Positions 16,839 to 24,880 of a stretch of DNA of 63,924 nucleotides are shown here, piece after piece. The stretch lies in the NCBI GenBank assembly GCA_050944915.1, contig JBMNRY010000001.1, positions 1-63,924 of the forward strand. Direction: 5' to 3'. The notes beneath the pieces are model-generated. The model did no database searches, was not told where the DNA came from, and saw nothing but the letters and a program-made list of their open reading frames with translations. Every line of letters begins with the position of its first letter. Positions within the stretch are counted from its first letter, which is position 1. Source of the stretch: JBMNRY01 sp050944915 (GTDB lineage Bacteria; Bacillota; Limnochordia; JAAZLZ01). The position numbers and the translations under genes were made by a program.

Positions 16839-17831
16839 TCAGGTTTTCGCCAATAACAAGGGGAAAAGAATCAAACCCAGATATCCGTACAGGGGATATA
16901 AAAATCCGATGAGCTGAGCAAAACCCAGGAGAGTCCAAGGTAGAGCGGCCAGACAAAGGAACAAGAACAGCCAATCCCCCCTTGGGCCCGCCAAAGGTTG
17001 TAAGCGGGCTAAGAGGGCATAGCCATTGGCCACCGCGGTGGTAATCATGGCCATCCACAAAACCAGGGAATAGCTGTACTGAAAAAGGAGGCCGCCCCTG
17101 ATGGCCGCCTCGAGAAGGGGCAAATCACCGGTGAGGGGACCTTGGTAGAGGGTATAGCAATTGGCGGCCAAAATGGCCCCTAAACCTAAGCCGCCGGCGA
17201 TGCCGGCCCACAATCCTTGCCGGGAAGATGTAAGCTGGGGTCCTAAGGAAGCCAATACGGCGGTGGCCAAAATCATATTGTAGGATACATACAGGATGGC
17301 CGATCCCCACCAGTGGGGTAAAAGGCCGCCAACCCCGGCCATAACCGGCCTGACTAAGGATAACAGGAAGAGGATCAAGGTGCCCAAGACCAAAGGAGGG
17401 ACTAGATAGAGATTAAGCTTAAGGAGGCCAACAGCCCCCCACTTAAGGATGATGGCGGTACAAAGGGTCATCAACAGGACTCCCCCTAGGGGTGAAATCG
17501 GCAACAACATGGCCAAAGCTTCCCCCCCGCCGGCTAACATTATGGAAAAGCCCCCGAAAAGAAAGAAGGTAATCAAAGGATCGTAAAGGGCCCCTAAGCG
17601 GGGACCACAAAGGTAGACTATTACCTCTTGGTAGGATTGGGCTTCGATTTCCTTAGCGATGAAAAGGAGTTTCCCCCCGGCCCAAGCAAAACCGATGGTG
17701 CTTAGGAGCACCCCCCACAGGCCCAGGGGACCAAAACGGGCGAAAAACTGGAGGATTTCTTGCCCCGAAGCAAATCCCGCCCCCACCACAGAGCCGATAT
17801 AGGTCAAAGCAATGGCCACCACCTGCCGCAC
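16839..17831 (-). CDS. YkvI-family polytopic membrane protein
   Basis: The 330-residue protein has about ten membrane segments. The start matches the YkvI/APC-like family: IALTYIGSVVGAGFASGQEI, where the GAGFASGQE turn resembles the unwound TM1 of LeuT-fold transporters. That suggests a secondary transporter for an amino acid or similar solute, but no substrate is known. Very short hydrophilic loops. Transcribed on the minus strand with a 336-nt gap before ilvE. The assignment is from the N-terminal motif and topology. Confidence 0.75.
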   Translation of the reverse strand: MRQVVAIALTYIGSVVGAGFASGQEILQFFARFGPLGLWGVLLSTIGFAWAGGKLLFIAKEIEAQSYQEVIVYLCGPRLGALYDPLITFFLFGGFSIMLAGGGEALAMLLPISPLGGVLLMTLCTAIILKWGAVGLLKLNLYLVPPLVLGTLILFLLSLVRPVMAGVGGLLPHWWGSAILYVSYNMILATAVLASLGPQLTSSRQGLWAGIAGGLGLGAILAANCYTLYQGPLTGDLPLLEAAIRGGLLFQYSYSLVLWMAMITTAVANGYALLARLQPLAGPRGDWLFLFLCLAALPWTLLGFAQLIGFLYPLYGYLGLILFPLLLAKT

Positions 17832-17964
17832 TAGAGATCACCTCGCGATCCAAGTCTATGCAGGGGGTGCCCAAACTTGCCTTCCCTTCCAGGGTCAGGT
17901 ATAACAACGGTCCCTTTGGTATATACTTACACCAATAATGAAAGACCCCAGGAGGTGGGACGGC

Positions 17965-18564
17965 ATGGCCGGAGCCAAGAGGCAGCGGGAGACGGAGGGG
18001 CCCTCCCTGCGGATTCACTACACCCATCCCTTTGCCGCCGAGGTCCTTTCCGTCGGTTTGACCCAACAGCTTAACCGTTGTTGTGCCCGCGGGAGGGGCC
18101 AGCCCGTCATCGTTTGTATCGGTACCGATCGGTCTACGGGCGACTCCCTCGGCCCCCTAGTCGGGACCCAGTTGCAACTGCGCCTGCCGGAATTCCCAAT
18201 TTATGGGACTTTAGAAGAACCTGTCCATGCCGCCAACCTGAAGGAATTCATGGGCCAACTGGCCATCAAACATCCCACCAACCCCATTTTGGCCATCGAC
18301 GCTTGTTTGGGCGCCGCGAGTAATATCGGCATGCTCAGCATCAAACCTGGCCCCTTGCGGCCGGGCACCGGTGTTAACAAGGATTTACCCCCCATTGGCC
18401 ATTGCCACCTCATCGGTATCGTCAACGTGGCCGGCTTCATGGAGTATATGGTGCTCCAAAACACCCGGCTAAGCCTCGTCTACAAAATGGCCCAAACCAT
18501 CTGCCAAGGGGTGGCCTTAAGCTTCCAAAATCAAAGTTGGATCCAAGATGCCCAAACGGTATAA
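17965..18564 (+). CDS. yyaC: Spore protease YyaC family
   Basis: The 199-residue protein resembles YyaC and the GPR-like fold: VCIGTDRSTGDSLGPLVGTQL near residue 50, YGTLEEPVHAANL, LAIDACLG, and PGTGVNKDLPPIGHCHL. YyaC lies near the origin in spore formers; GPR-family proteases degrade small acid-soluble spore proteins, while the exact role of YyaC is unsettled. The start ATG 17965 follows GGAGGTGG; an in-frame ATG nine codons upstream lacks such a site. This gene is one of the clearest signs that the organism forms spores. Confidence 0.9.
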   Translation: MAGAKRQRETEGPSLRIHYTHPFAAEVLSVGLTQQLNRCCARGRGQPVIVCIGTDRSTGDSLGPLVGTQLQLRLPEFPIYGTLEEPVHAANLKEFMGQLAIKHPTNPILAIDACLGAASNIGMLSIKPGPLRPGTGVNKDLPPIGHCHLIGIVNVAGFMEYMVLQNTRLSLVYKMAQTICQGVALSFQNQSWIQDAQTV

Positions 18565-18617
18565 AGGCGCGCCGAGACTGGCACGCCTAGAGATCAGAAT
18601 CCTATATTGAGGTTGAT

Positions 18618-19016
18618 TTAACCCTTCTTCGAGGCCGGCAATTCCGTTTTACCCCCCGCCGGAGGTTGGCCGAGCATCTCACACTGGCCGTGGAATTGAC
18701 CCCCTTCTTCGACGATCAACAGCTTCATCTTGGCCGAACCCCGCAGGATCCCCTTGGCCGCGATCTCCAATTTCCCCGTTAAATCCACATCGCCCTCCAG
18801 CCGACCGGCTACTAGGAGATCCTTCGCCTTTATTTTCCCCTCTACCTGGGCCTTATCTCCCAGAATAACCGTTCCGCCGGCTTCGATTTCCCCTTGGAAA
18901 CGTCCTTCGATCCGCAAATGGCCTTGGACAACGATGCGGCCTTCCAATTGGCAGTCATCGCCGATGACGGTGGCGATGGGCTGCCCTCGTTCTTCCTGGC
19001 GCACTTTGGCAAACAT
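18618..19016 (-). CDS. Bactofilin (polymer-forming cytoskeletal protein)
   Basis: The 132-residue protein has the bactofilin right-handed beta-helix repeats from about residue 18 to 108 (VIGDDCQLEG, GHLRIEGRFQGEIEAGGTVILGD and similar turns), flanked by short disordered tails. Bactofilins form filaments that organise cell-wall enzymes and shape. Its neighbour on the same strand is an M23 peptidase; bactofilin-M23 pairs are widespread and the two probably act together. It converges with yyaC. Confidence 0.92.
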   Translation of the reverse strand: MFAKVRQEERGQPIATVIGDDCQLEGRIVVQGHLRIEGRFQGEIEAGGTVILGDKAQVEGKIKAKDLLVAGRLEGDVDLTGKLEIAAKGILRGSAKMKLLIVEEGGQFHGQCEMLGQPPAGGKTELPASKKG

Positions 19017-19074
19017 GACCCTTCCCCCAATTCATAAGCCTGTAGATTGATCGATCAGAAACGAAAACTATAGA

Positions 19075-19998
19075 TCATGGTAGGAAGTGGCGGGGATTCA
19101 CCCGCTGTCCATCTTTAATCACTTCATAATGCAAGTGGGGACCGGTACTATTACCGCTACTACCCACCCGGGCGATAATTTGACCCTTGACGACCCTGGT
19201 GCCCGCCTGAACCTTTAATTGGGAATTGTGGGCATACAGGGTTTCCAAACCATCACCATGGCGAATGATGACGGTGTAGCCATAACCGCTGCGCCAGCCG
19301 GCAAAGGTGACTAAACCCGCAGCACTAGCCCTCACCGCCGTCCCAACCGGCGCGGCGATGTCCAGTCCCCCATGGTGCTGCCGGCGACCGGTCAAGGGAT
19401 GAATGCGCCAACCGTAGTTGGAGCTGATACGCCCCCGCACCGGCCAAAGGCTCGGTGTATGCTCCCGCCGGCGCTCCTCTTCCCGTAGGATTTGCTGGAG
19501 TCTGCTGAGCTGGGCCTTTCGTTGGGGAAGCTCCTCTTCCAATCGAGCTAAAGTTATTTCCACCGGTGGTAGAGGTTCAGCACCCCCCAGATGCATGCCG
19601 CTCAAAGCTAATTCCCTGGTAGATGTACGCCCCTGGGCCAATTGGACAATTTCCCGTCCTAGATAGTCCAGCTGGGCCAGCTGCCGATACATCTCCAGAC
19701 TCTGGGCCGCTAAAGTACTGTATTTATCCTCCAGCAAGGCCTGCTCTCCGACCAAACGCTGATTCTCCTCCCACTGCCTGGCGACGATCCCTTGGTACCC
19801 CTCGATGGTTTGGGCTTGATAGTAACTTTGCAAAGCGAGAAAAATACCAGTACCGATGAACCAACTAAGCAGTACTGGTATCAGAAGTAAACCCCATAGC
19901 GGGAGTTGCCAACTGCGGGTAGCTGCCGCGCTATCGGGGATGATTTGAATGGTGATGTTGGTGCGTAAAAGGGCTTTGCGCCAGCCTTTCCTTTCCAC
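19075..19998 (-). CDS. Membrane-anchored M23 (LytM) peptidase
   Basis: From GTG 19998 (GGGAGGGGG site) the protein has 307 residues: a membrane segment at about 30-55 (LPLWGLLLIPVLLSWFIGTGIFLAL), a coiled-coil region at 60-190, and a C-terminal LytM domain with the zinc motifs HHGGLDI and GPHLHYE. All zinc ligands of active M23 enzymes are visible (H of HxxxD and HxH). It likely cuts peptidoglycan stem cross-links or acts as a partner of the bactofilin. Longer starts would overlap larC. Confidence 0.93.
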   Translation of the reverse strand: MERKGWRKALLRTNITIQIIPDSAAATRSWQLPLWGLLLIPVLLSWFIGTGIFLALQSYYQAQTIEGYQGIVARQWEENQRLVGEQALLEDKYSTLAAQSLEMYRQLAQLDYLGREIVQLAQGRTSTRELALSGMHLGGAEPLPPVEITLARLEEELPQRKAQLSRLQQILREEERRREHTPSLWPVRGRISSNYGWRIHPLTGRRQHHGGLDIAAPVGTAVRASAAGLVTFAGWRSGYGYTVIIRHGDGLETLYAHNSQLKVQAGTRVVKGQIIARVGSSGNSTGPHLHYEVIKDGQRVNPRHFLP

Positions 19999-20030
19999 CC
20001 TTGCCCCCTCCCGAATCCTTTTCTTAGCCT

Positions 20031-21211
20031 CTAGGATTCGGCACCTTCGGACAGATTTCCTGCCTGGCAAGCGGCCAAGACTGCGGCATAGACCTCTTTT
20101 AAGGGGATGGAGCGCTCTTGGGCTACCCGCCGGCAAGACTCGTATTCAGGAGCATAATTCACACCCTGGGAAGTATAGGCCATTTTGACAGCGATGGGTC
20201 CGTATTTGGTCTCCACCAGCTTGATCTCCCGAGGCAGTTTCTCCCGGAAGACTTCGCTACGGCGCAGCCCAATGGTCGTCGTCTCCCGGAACAAACATTC
20301 TTTTATTGATTCTTCATCTTCCTCCCGACACAACACCGATAAGATCACACCGGGACGGGATTTTTTCATGATGATGGGAGTGAGATAAACATCGAGGGCC
20401 CCGAGGGCAAAGAGCCGTTCCATAACGTATTCGTAAATCTCCGGATTTAGATCATCCAAATTGGTCTCTAGGAGCAGGACCATATCCCTGGAGTTTTTTT
20501 TTGCCGACCGACCACAACCCGCAGCAGATTGGGGATGGGCAATTCGGCCTTGCCGACACCATAACCGACCCCTTCGATCTCCATGGCCGGGTATGGTCCG
20601 AAACCATCGGCCAAAGCCCCTACCAGCGCCGCCCCCGTTGGGGTAACTAGCTCCCCTTGAATGCCCGTCGAATAGACGGGGATACCCTTGAGAAGTTCCA
20701 AGGTTGCCGGAGCAGGCACAGGGATGGTGCCATGTTGACAGCGAACAAAACCGCTTCCTAAATGGAGGGGTGAACAATAGAGGGCCTCGATGCCTAAAAG
20801 CCGCAAACCAATGACGGCTCCAGCGATGTCGACGATGGAGTCAACTGCCCCAACTTCATGGAAGTGGACATGATGGCTGCTTTCGCCGTGAACCCGGGCT
20901 TCTCCCTCGGCCAAAAACCCAAAGACCTTGGTGATCCGTTCTCGATCTTCCGAGGGCAGGCTGCTGGCCTCGATGATCTCCAGGATATCATCGAGATGGC
21001 GATGGGGATGATCTTCTCCCACCTCCACCTGGCAACGGGTACCAGCTAAACCGTTGCGTTTCTCGGATACAAAGCTAATCTCGTAACCCTCTAAGGGAAT
21101 CTTCCCTAACTCAACTTTAAGTTCTTCGGGATCGACTCCAGCATCGACCAGGGCCCCCAGGGTCATATCACCGCTGATACCGCTATAACAATGGAAATAG
21201 GCTATGCGCAT
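20031..21211 (-). CDS. larC: LarC nickel-insertion protein, made by -1 frameshift from larC1/larC2
   Basis: LarC loads nickel into the pincer cofactor (NPN) made by LarB and LarE. The gene is split in two frames. The first frame (ATG 21211 to TAG 20468, 247 residues) starts MRIAYFHCYSGISGDMTLGA. The second continues KNSRDMVLLLETNLDDLNPE to the stop at 20031. They join at an A9 run (20494-20502), where a -1 shift gives one protein of about 393 residues, the normal LarC length. In Lactobacillus plantarum larC1-larC2 are known to be joined by programmed -1 frameshifting. The start overlaps the larB stop by one base. An assembly error in the homopolymer is the alternative. Confidence 0.88.
20494..20502 (-). 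promoter_or_regulatory. A9 slippery site of larC
   Basis: On the minus strand the reading frame passes CAA AAA AAA ACT. The heptamer A AAA AAA followed by C allows tRNA-Lys to slip back one base, moving from the short larC1 frame (stop 10 codons later) to the larC2 frame. Polymerase slippage on the run could give the same result. Confidence 0.8.
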
Positions 21212-21990
21212 TATTCGACGACTCCTTTACCGAACTGGTTAACTAAGCGATTGATGGTCGCCGCCATGTAGCCGGCACCAAAACCATTATCGATATTGAC
21301 CACCGCCACCCCCGAAGCGCAGGTGTTAAGCATACTCAATAGGGCGGCTAGGCCTTGGAAATGGGCCCCATAACCGATGCTGGTAGGCACCGCGATGACC
21401 GGCTTATCGACTAAACCGCCGACGACGCTGGCCAGGGCCCCTTCCATCCCGGCGACGACGATAATCACATGGGCTTGGTTTAATCTTTCCCGGTGTTCCA
21501 AAAGACGGTGCATCCCGGCTACACCCACATCGTAAATCCGCTCCACCCGATGGCCCATGGCCCGGGCCGTTAGACAGGCCTCTTCTGCGACGGGAATATC
21601 GGCCGTCCCCGCGGAGAGGACAACGATGGTTCCCTGGTATTCGACGGGCGGCTCCGATCCGATCTGGATGATCCGAGCTTGAGGATGGTAACTGGCCTCG
21701 GGGATTGCCTCCTTCACCCGTTCCCAAAGGGAACTTTCGGCTCTGGTGGCTAAAACCAAGGGATGTTGAGCCTTGAGGCGGCGGCAGATCTCCACTACTT
21801 GCTCAGGGGTTTTCCCTTGACAAAAAACAACCTCGGGGAATCCCTTTCGTAACGCCCGATGGTGATCGATTTTCGCGTATTCTAATTCTTCGTAGGATAG
21901 ATCCTTTAATTTTCCAAAGGCTTCCTCCACTGGCACAGAACCAGCTTGGACAGCCTTTAACAACGATCGCAGACTTTTTTCATCCATCAA
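21211..21990 (-). CDS. larB: LarB, nickel-pincer cofactor biosynthesis carboxylase/hydrolase
   Basis: The 259-residue protein carboxylates and hydrolyses nicotinic acid adenine dinucleotide to start synthesis of the nickel-pincer nucleotide cofactor. It has an N-terminal helical part and a PurE/AIRC-like domain with VLSAGTADIPVAEEACLTA, YDVGVAGMHRLL, and VVAGMEGALASVVGGLV. larC follows with a one-base stop/start overlap. LarE (sulfur insertion) and the target racemase LarA are not in the window. Confidence 0.95.
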   Translation of the reverse strand: MMDEKSLRSLLKAVQAGSVPVEEAFGKLKDLSYEELEYAKIDHHRALRKGFPEVVFCQGKTPEQVVEICRRLKAQHPLVLATRAESSLWERVKEAIPEASYHPQARIIQIGSEPPVEYQGTIVVLSAGTADIPVAEEACLTARAMGHRVERIYDVGVAGMHRLLEHRERLNQAHVIIVVAGMEGALASVVGGLVDKPVIAVPTSIGYGAHFQGLAALLSMLNTCASGVAVVNIDNGFGAGYMAATINRLVNQFGKGVVE

Positions 21991-22057
21991 CCTAGACAGT
22001 CCCTGGTCAAGGACCGTCCTCCTCTCCTCCCTCGGTTTGAAAAATCCAGCTATCGCC

Positions 22058-23194
22058 CTATTTCCCCCAGCGCCGCAGGGGCCGGCTTAATTTGGCCAGC
22101 AGGCTCGGCACTTCGGCGGTGTCTTCTCCTCCGATGTTTTGAGCTAGGCTTTGCAAGGCCTGGGCGGCCCGGCAGCTGGGGTAGGCCGTCAATAAGTCTA
22201 CTTGGCGGCGCACAGCCCGGAGCACATAGGGATCCAGGGGCAGACAACCTATGTAATCTAGATTATAATCTAAGAACTGGCGGGCGGCAAAAATTATTTT
22301 CCCCGCGGTTTCCTGCCCGTCCCTTTCCCCATCGACCATATTCACCAACAGTTGCAAAGGACCTCCATAACCCCAGGCATTGAGGACTTTAATCATGGTG
22401 TAGAGATCGGTGATGGCATGGGGCTCCGGGGTCGTTACCAGTATACCCCGGGTCACATAAGACATCAGGGTCAAAAGACTGACATCGATGCGGGAGCCCG
22501 TATCGATGATCACATAGTCGAATTGACCGTCCAAGGCCAGTAAGCCCCGACCAAGGAGATCTATTTGTTCTTGTCCCAAATATCCCCCTGCTGGGGTGCC
22601 GGTGAGACCAGGCAGCACCTGGATCCCCCCAGGACCGGGACAAAGCAAGTCGGTGATTGTCCGCTCCCCATTCCAGAGGTGACCCAAATTGTAGGGACTT
22701 TGGAGATTGAGAAGGATGTGTAGATTAGCCATCCCGAAATCTCCATCGATCAGACAGACCCTGCGGCCCATAAGGCCCAAGGCTACAGCCAAGTTAAGGG
22801 CCAAAACCGATTTACCCACCCCACCTTTACCGCTGATGAAGGCCAAGACTTTGGTCTTCTCCCAACCTCCCCTGGCTTGCCTGGTGACCAGCTTTTTCGG
22901 ATGGGCTAGGACCAAGTAGGGATCGGTGCCCCCCTGACGCTGGAGGACAAGGCTGGGAAAGGAGGTTACAGCCCCCGGTTCTTGGACTTCGATTTTAAGC
23001 TCGGTGCCCACCGGCAACAAGACTACTTGACCGCCCTCCATGGGCATGCTGATCCGCAAGGTCTCCTCCTCGACGGCCAGGATAGTCGCTAGATAACGAC
23101 CCCGGTATAAAGGCGACTGGGTCCGAATGCGGATCTTCCATCGGGGTTGTAAACGGTCGAAGACATCGGGCAGGTTGGACAATAGACTCCCCAC
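22058..23194 (-). CDS. PilZN-MinD/FlhG-type fusion ATPase
   Basis: The 378-residue protein has an N-terminal beta-rich domain of about 110 residues that resembles PilZN/YcgR-N (YRGRYLATILAVEEETLRI, LPVGTELKIEV). A MinD/FlhG ATPase follows, with the deviant Walker A FISGKGGVGKSVLALNLA near residue 117, Walker A' LIDGDFGMANLH and VIIDTGSRID. FlhG controls flagellar number and placement; MinD positions division. No amphipathic membrane helix is obvious at the C-terminus. Its neighbours parB, parA and noc also position DNA or division, but no flagellar genes are seen. Product function unproven. Confidence 0.75.
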   Translation of the reverse strand: MGSLLSNLPDVFDRLQPRWKIRIRTQSPLYRGRYLATILAVEEETLRISMPMEGGQVVLLPVGTELKIEVQEPGAVTSFPSLVLQRQGGTDPYLVLAHPKKLVTRQARGGWEKTKVLAFISGKGGVGKSVLALNLAVALGLMGRRVCLIDGDFGMANLHILLNLQSPYNLGHLWNGERTITDLLCPGPGGIQVLPGLTGTPAGGYLGQEQIDLLGRGLLALDGQFDYVIIDTGSRIDVSLLTLMSYVTRGILVTTPEPHAITDLYTMIKVLNAWGYGGPLQLLVNMVDGERDGQETAGKIIFAARQFLDYNLDYIGCLPLDPYVLRAVRRQVDLLTAYPSCRAAQALQSLAQNIGGEDTAEVPSLLAKLSRPLRRWGK

Positions 23195-23245
23195 CTCAAA
23201 AGTATCCTTAGTCCCCGTAGTCTCCCACAGGGACTGAGTGCTTTT

Positions 23246-23259
23246 GTTCCACGTGGAAC
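23246..23259. promoter_or_regulatory. parS site 1
   Basis: The perfect palindrome GTTCCACGTGGAAC lies just downstream of the parB stop. It differs from the canonical parS core GTTTCACGTGAAAC by one base in each arm, and both arms keep the CACGTG centre. Confidence 0.88.
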
Positions 23260-23266
23260 CCTCTCT

Positions 23267-24118
23267 CTAATGACCGACGAGAGCTTCGATAATCCGATCG
23301 ATATCATCGATACTATAATACTCAATCTCGATCCGGCCGGCTGCTCGACCCCGGGGTTTGATTCGCACCTTGGTCCCTAAAGCCCGCTGCAGCTGATCTT
23401 CCACATCTATTAACTGGGGATCTCTGACCTTAGGGGCCCCTTTTGTTCCACGTGGAACCTTTTTACCCCGACTGGCCACCAGCTTTTCCGTATCGCGAAC
23501 CGATAAACCGCCCTCCACTACCTGTTGGGCGAGGGCCATTTGTTCCTCCCCCTGGAGGGCTAAGAGAACCTTAGCGTGTCCAGCGCTCAATTTCCCCTCC
23601 AAAAGCAGCTTCTGGACGGGAGCCGTTAAACTAAGTAACCGCAGGGCGTTGGCCACCGTAGGCCGCTTTTTGCCTACCATTTCCGCCACTTGCTCCTGGG
23701 TTAGACTCCCTGCTTCCATCAGACGGCGGTAGGCCTCAGCCTCTTCCAAAGGGTTTAGATCCTCCCTCTGGATATTCTCCACCAAGGCCTGGATCATCAT
23801 CTGGGAGTCGCTGACTTGCCGGACGATGACGGGCATCTTCTTCAAACCGGCCCGCTGGGCCGCCCGCCAACGGCGTTCCCCCACGATGAGGGTATACCCA
23901 TCCCCTTCCTTGCGCACCAACACCGGCTGGAGGACCCCTTGGCGGCCGATGGATTCCGCCAATTCCTCCAAAGCCTCCTCATCATAGGTGCGACGGGGTT
24001 GGTAAGGATTAGGTTTAATGGCACCTATATCTACTTCCCGGACTTCCTCGCCGGCAGGGATGGGACCTTCCGAGGGCATTAGGGCTCGCAATCCCTTACC
24101 GAGGACTTGTCGACTCAT
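23267..24118 (-). CDS. parB: Chromosome-partitioning protein ParB (Spo0J)
   Basis: The 283-residue CTPase clamp binds parS and spreads on DNA. It shows the N-terminal ParB/Srx domain with IKPNPYQPRRTYDEEALEELAESI, the VGERRWRAAQ motif (GERRxRA, CTP site), the NIQREDLNPLEEAEAYRRL box and the HTH (EQVAEMVGKKRPTVANALRLL), ending in a dimerisation domain. Two parS-like sites lie in and next to it. It overlaps parA by 4 nt. Of the two ParB-like genes here, this one lies beside parA, as Spo0J does. Confidence 0.96.
   Translation of the reverse strand: MSRQVLGKGLRALMPSEGPIPAGEEVREVDIGAIKPNPYQPRRTYDEEALEELAESIGRQGVLQPVLVRKEGDGYTLIVGERRWRAAQRAGLKKMPVIVRQVSDSQMMIQALVENIQREDLNPLEEAEAYRRLMEAGSLTQEQVAEMVGKKRPTVANALRLLSLTAPVQKLLLEGKLSAGHAKVLLALQGEEQMALAQQVVEGGLSVRDTEKLVASRGKKVPRGTKGAPKVRDPQLIDVEDQLQRALGTKVRIKPRGRAAGRIEIEYYSIDDIDRIIEALVGH
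23445..23458. promoter_or_regulatory. parS site 2, inside parB
   Basis: A second copy of GTTCCACGTGGAAC lies inside the parB coding sequence, 199 nt from site 1. The identical flanking CTTTTGTTCC in both copies suggests a shared origin or constraint beyond the core. Confidence 0.88.
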
Positions 24119-24873
24119 CTAGCCATCACTTCCTCTGCTAATTGCTCGTAGGCTTGGGCTCCCTTCGACTTAGGGTCGTAGTTGAGGATGGGCAAGCCAA
24201 AGCTGGGCGCCTCGCTGAGGCGGACGTTTCTGGGAATGACCGTCTGGTAAACCACATCACCGAAGACGCTGCGGACTTCTTCCACAACCTGTTGGGAAAG
24301 ATTGGTTCGGGCATCGTACATGGTCATCAAAACACCTTCGATAATGAGTTCAGGATTGAGATGTTCCCGCACCAAATCGATGGTCCGCATCAGTTGACTT
24401 AAACCTTCTAAGGCGTAATATTCACACTGGATAGGGACTAAAACGCCATCGGCCGCGGTCAACCCGTTGATGGTCAGCAGGCCCAAAGATGGCGGCGCAT
24501 CAATGAAAATAAATTCATAATCACTTTTCACCGCTTCCAAGGCTCGGCGTAAGCGAAACTCCCGGGAAATAACGGAAACTAGTTCCACCTCCGCTCCTGC
24601 CAACTCAATGGTCGCCGGCGCGACCTCTAAGTTCTCCACAGCGGTGGTCCGGATAATATTCCTTAAAGGTTGTCCCTCGATAAGAACCGAATACAGACAA
24701 CCTTCTAGCTCCCCTTTATCGATCCCCAAACCGCTGGATGCATTTCCCTGGGGATCCCCATCGATCAACAAAACCTTGGCACCTTTATGGGCCAGATAGG
24801 CACCGAGATTCACAGCCGTGGTACTTTTACCCACTCCACCCTTTTGATTAACGACAGCAAGTACTTTTCCCAT
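24115..24873 (-). CDS. parA: Chromosome-partitioning ATPase ParA (Soj)
   Basis: The 252-residue ATPase starts MGKVLAVVNQKGGVGKSTTAVN with the deviant Walker A (KGGVGKST, residues 11-18), then VLLIDGDPQGNASSGLGI and FIFIDAPPSLGLLT. ParB stimulates its ATPase, and Soj also regulates DnaA. It sits between noc and parB in the classical order. It lacks the long N-terminal HTH domain of plasmid type Ia ParA proteins. Confidence 0.97.
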   Translation of the reverse strand: MGKVLAVVNQKGGVGKSTTAVNLGAYLAHKGAKVLLIDGDPQGNASSGLGIDKGELEGCLYSVLIEGQPLRNIIRTTAVENLEVAPATIELAGAEVELVSVISREFRLRRALEAVKSDYEFIFIDAPPSLGLLTINGLTAADGVLVPIQCEYYALEGLSQLMRTIDLVREHLNPELIIEGVLMTMYDARTNLSQQVVEEVRSVFGDVVYQTVIPRNVRLSEAPSFGLPILNYDPKSKGAQAYEQLAEEVMAR

Positions 24874-24880
24874 CTAACCA

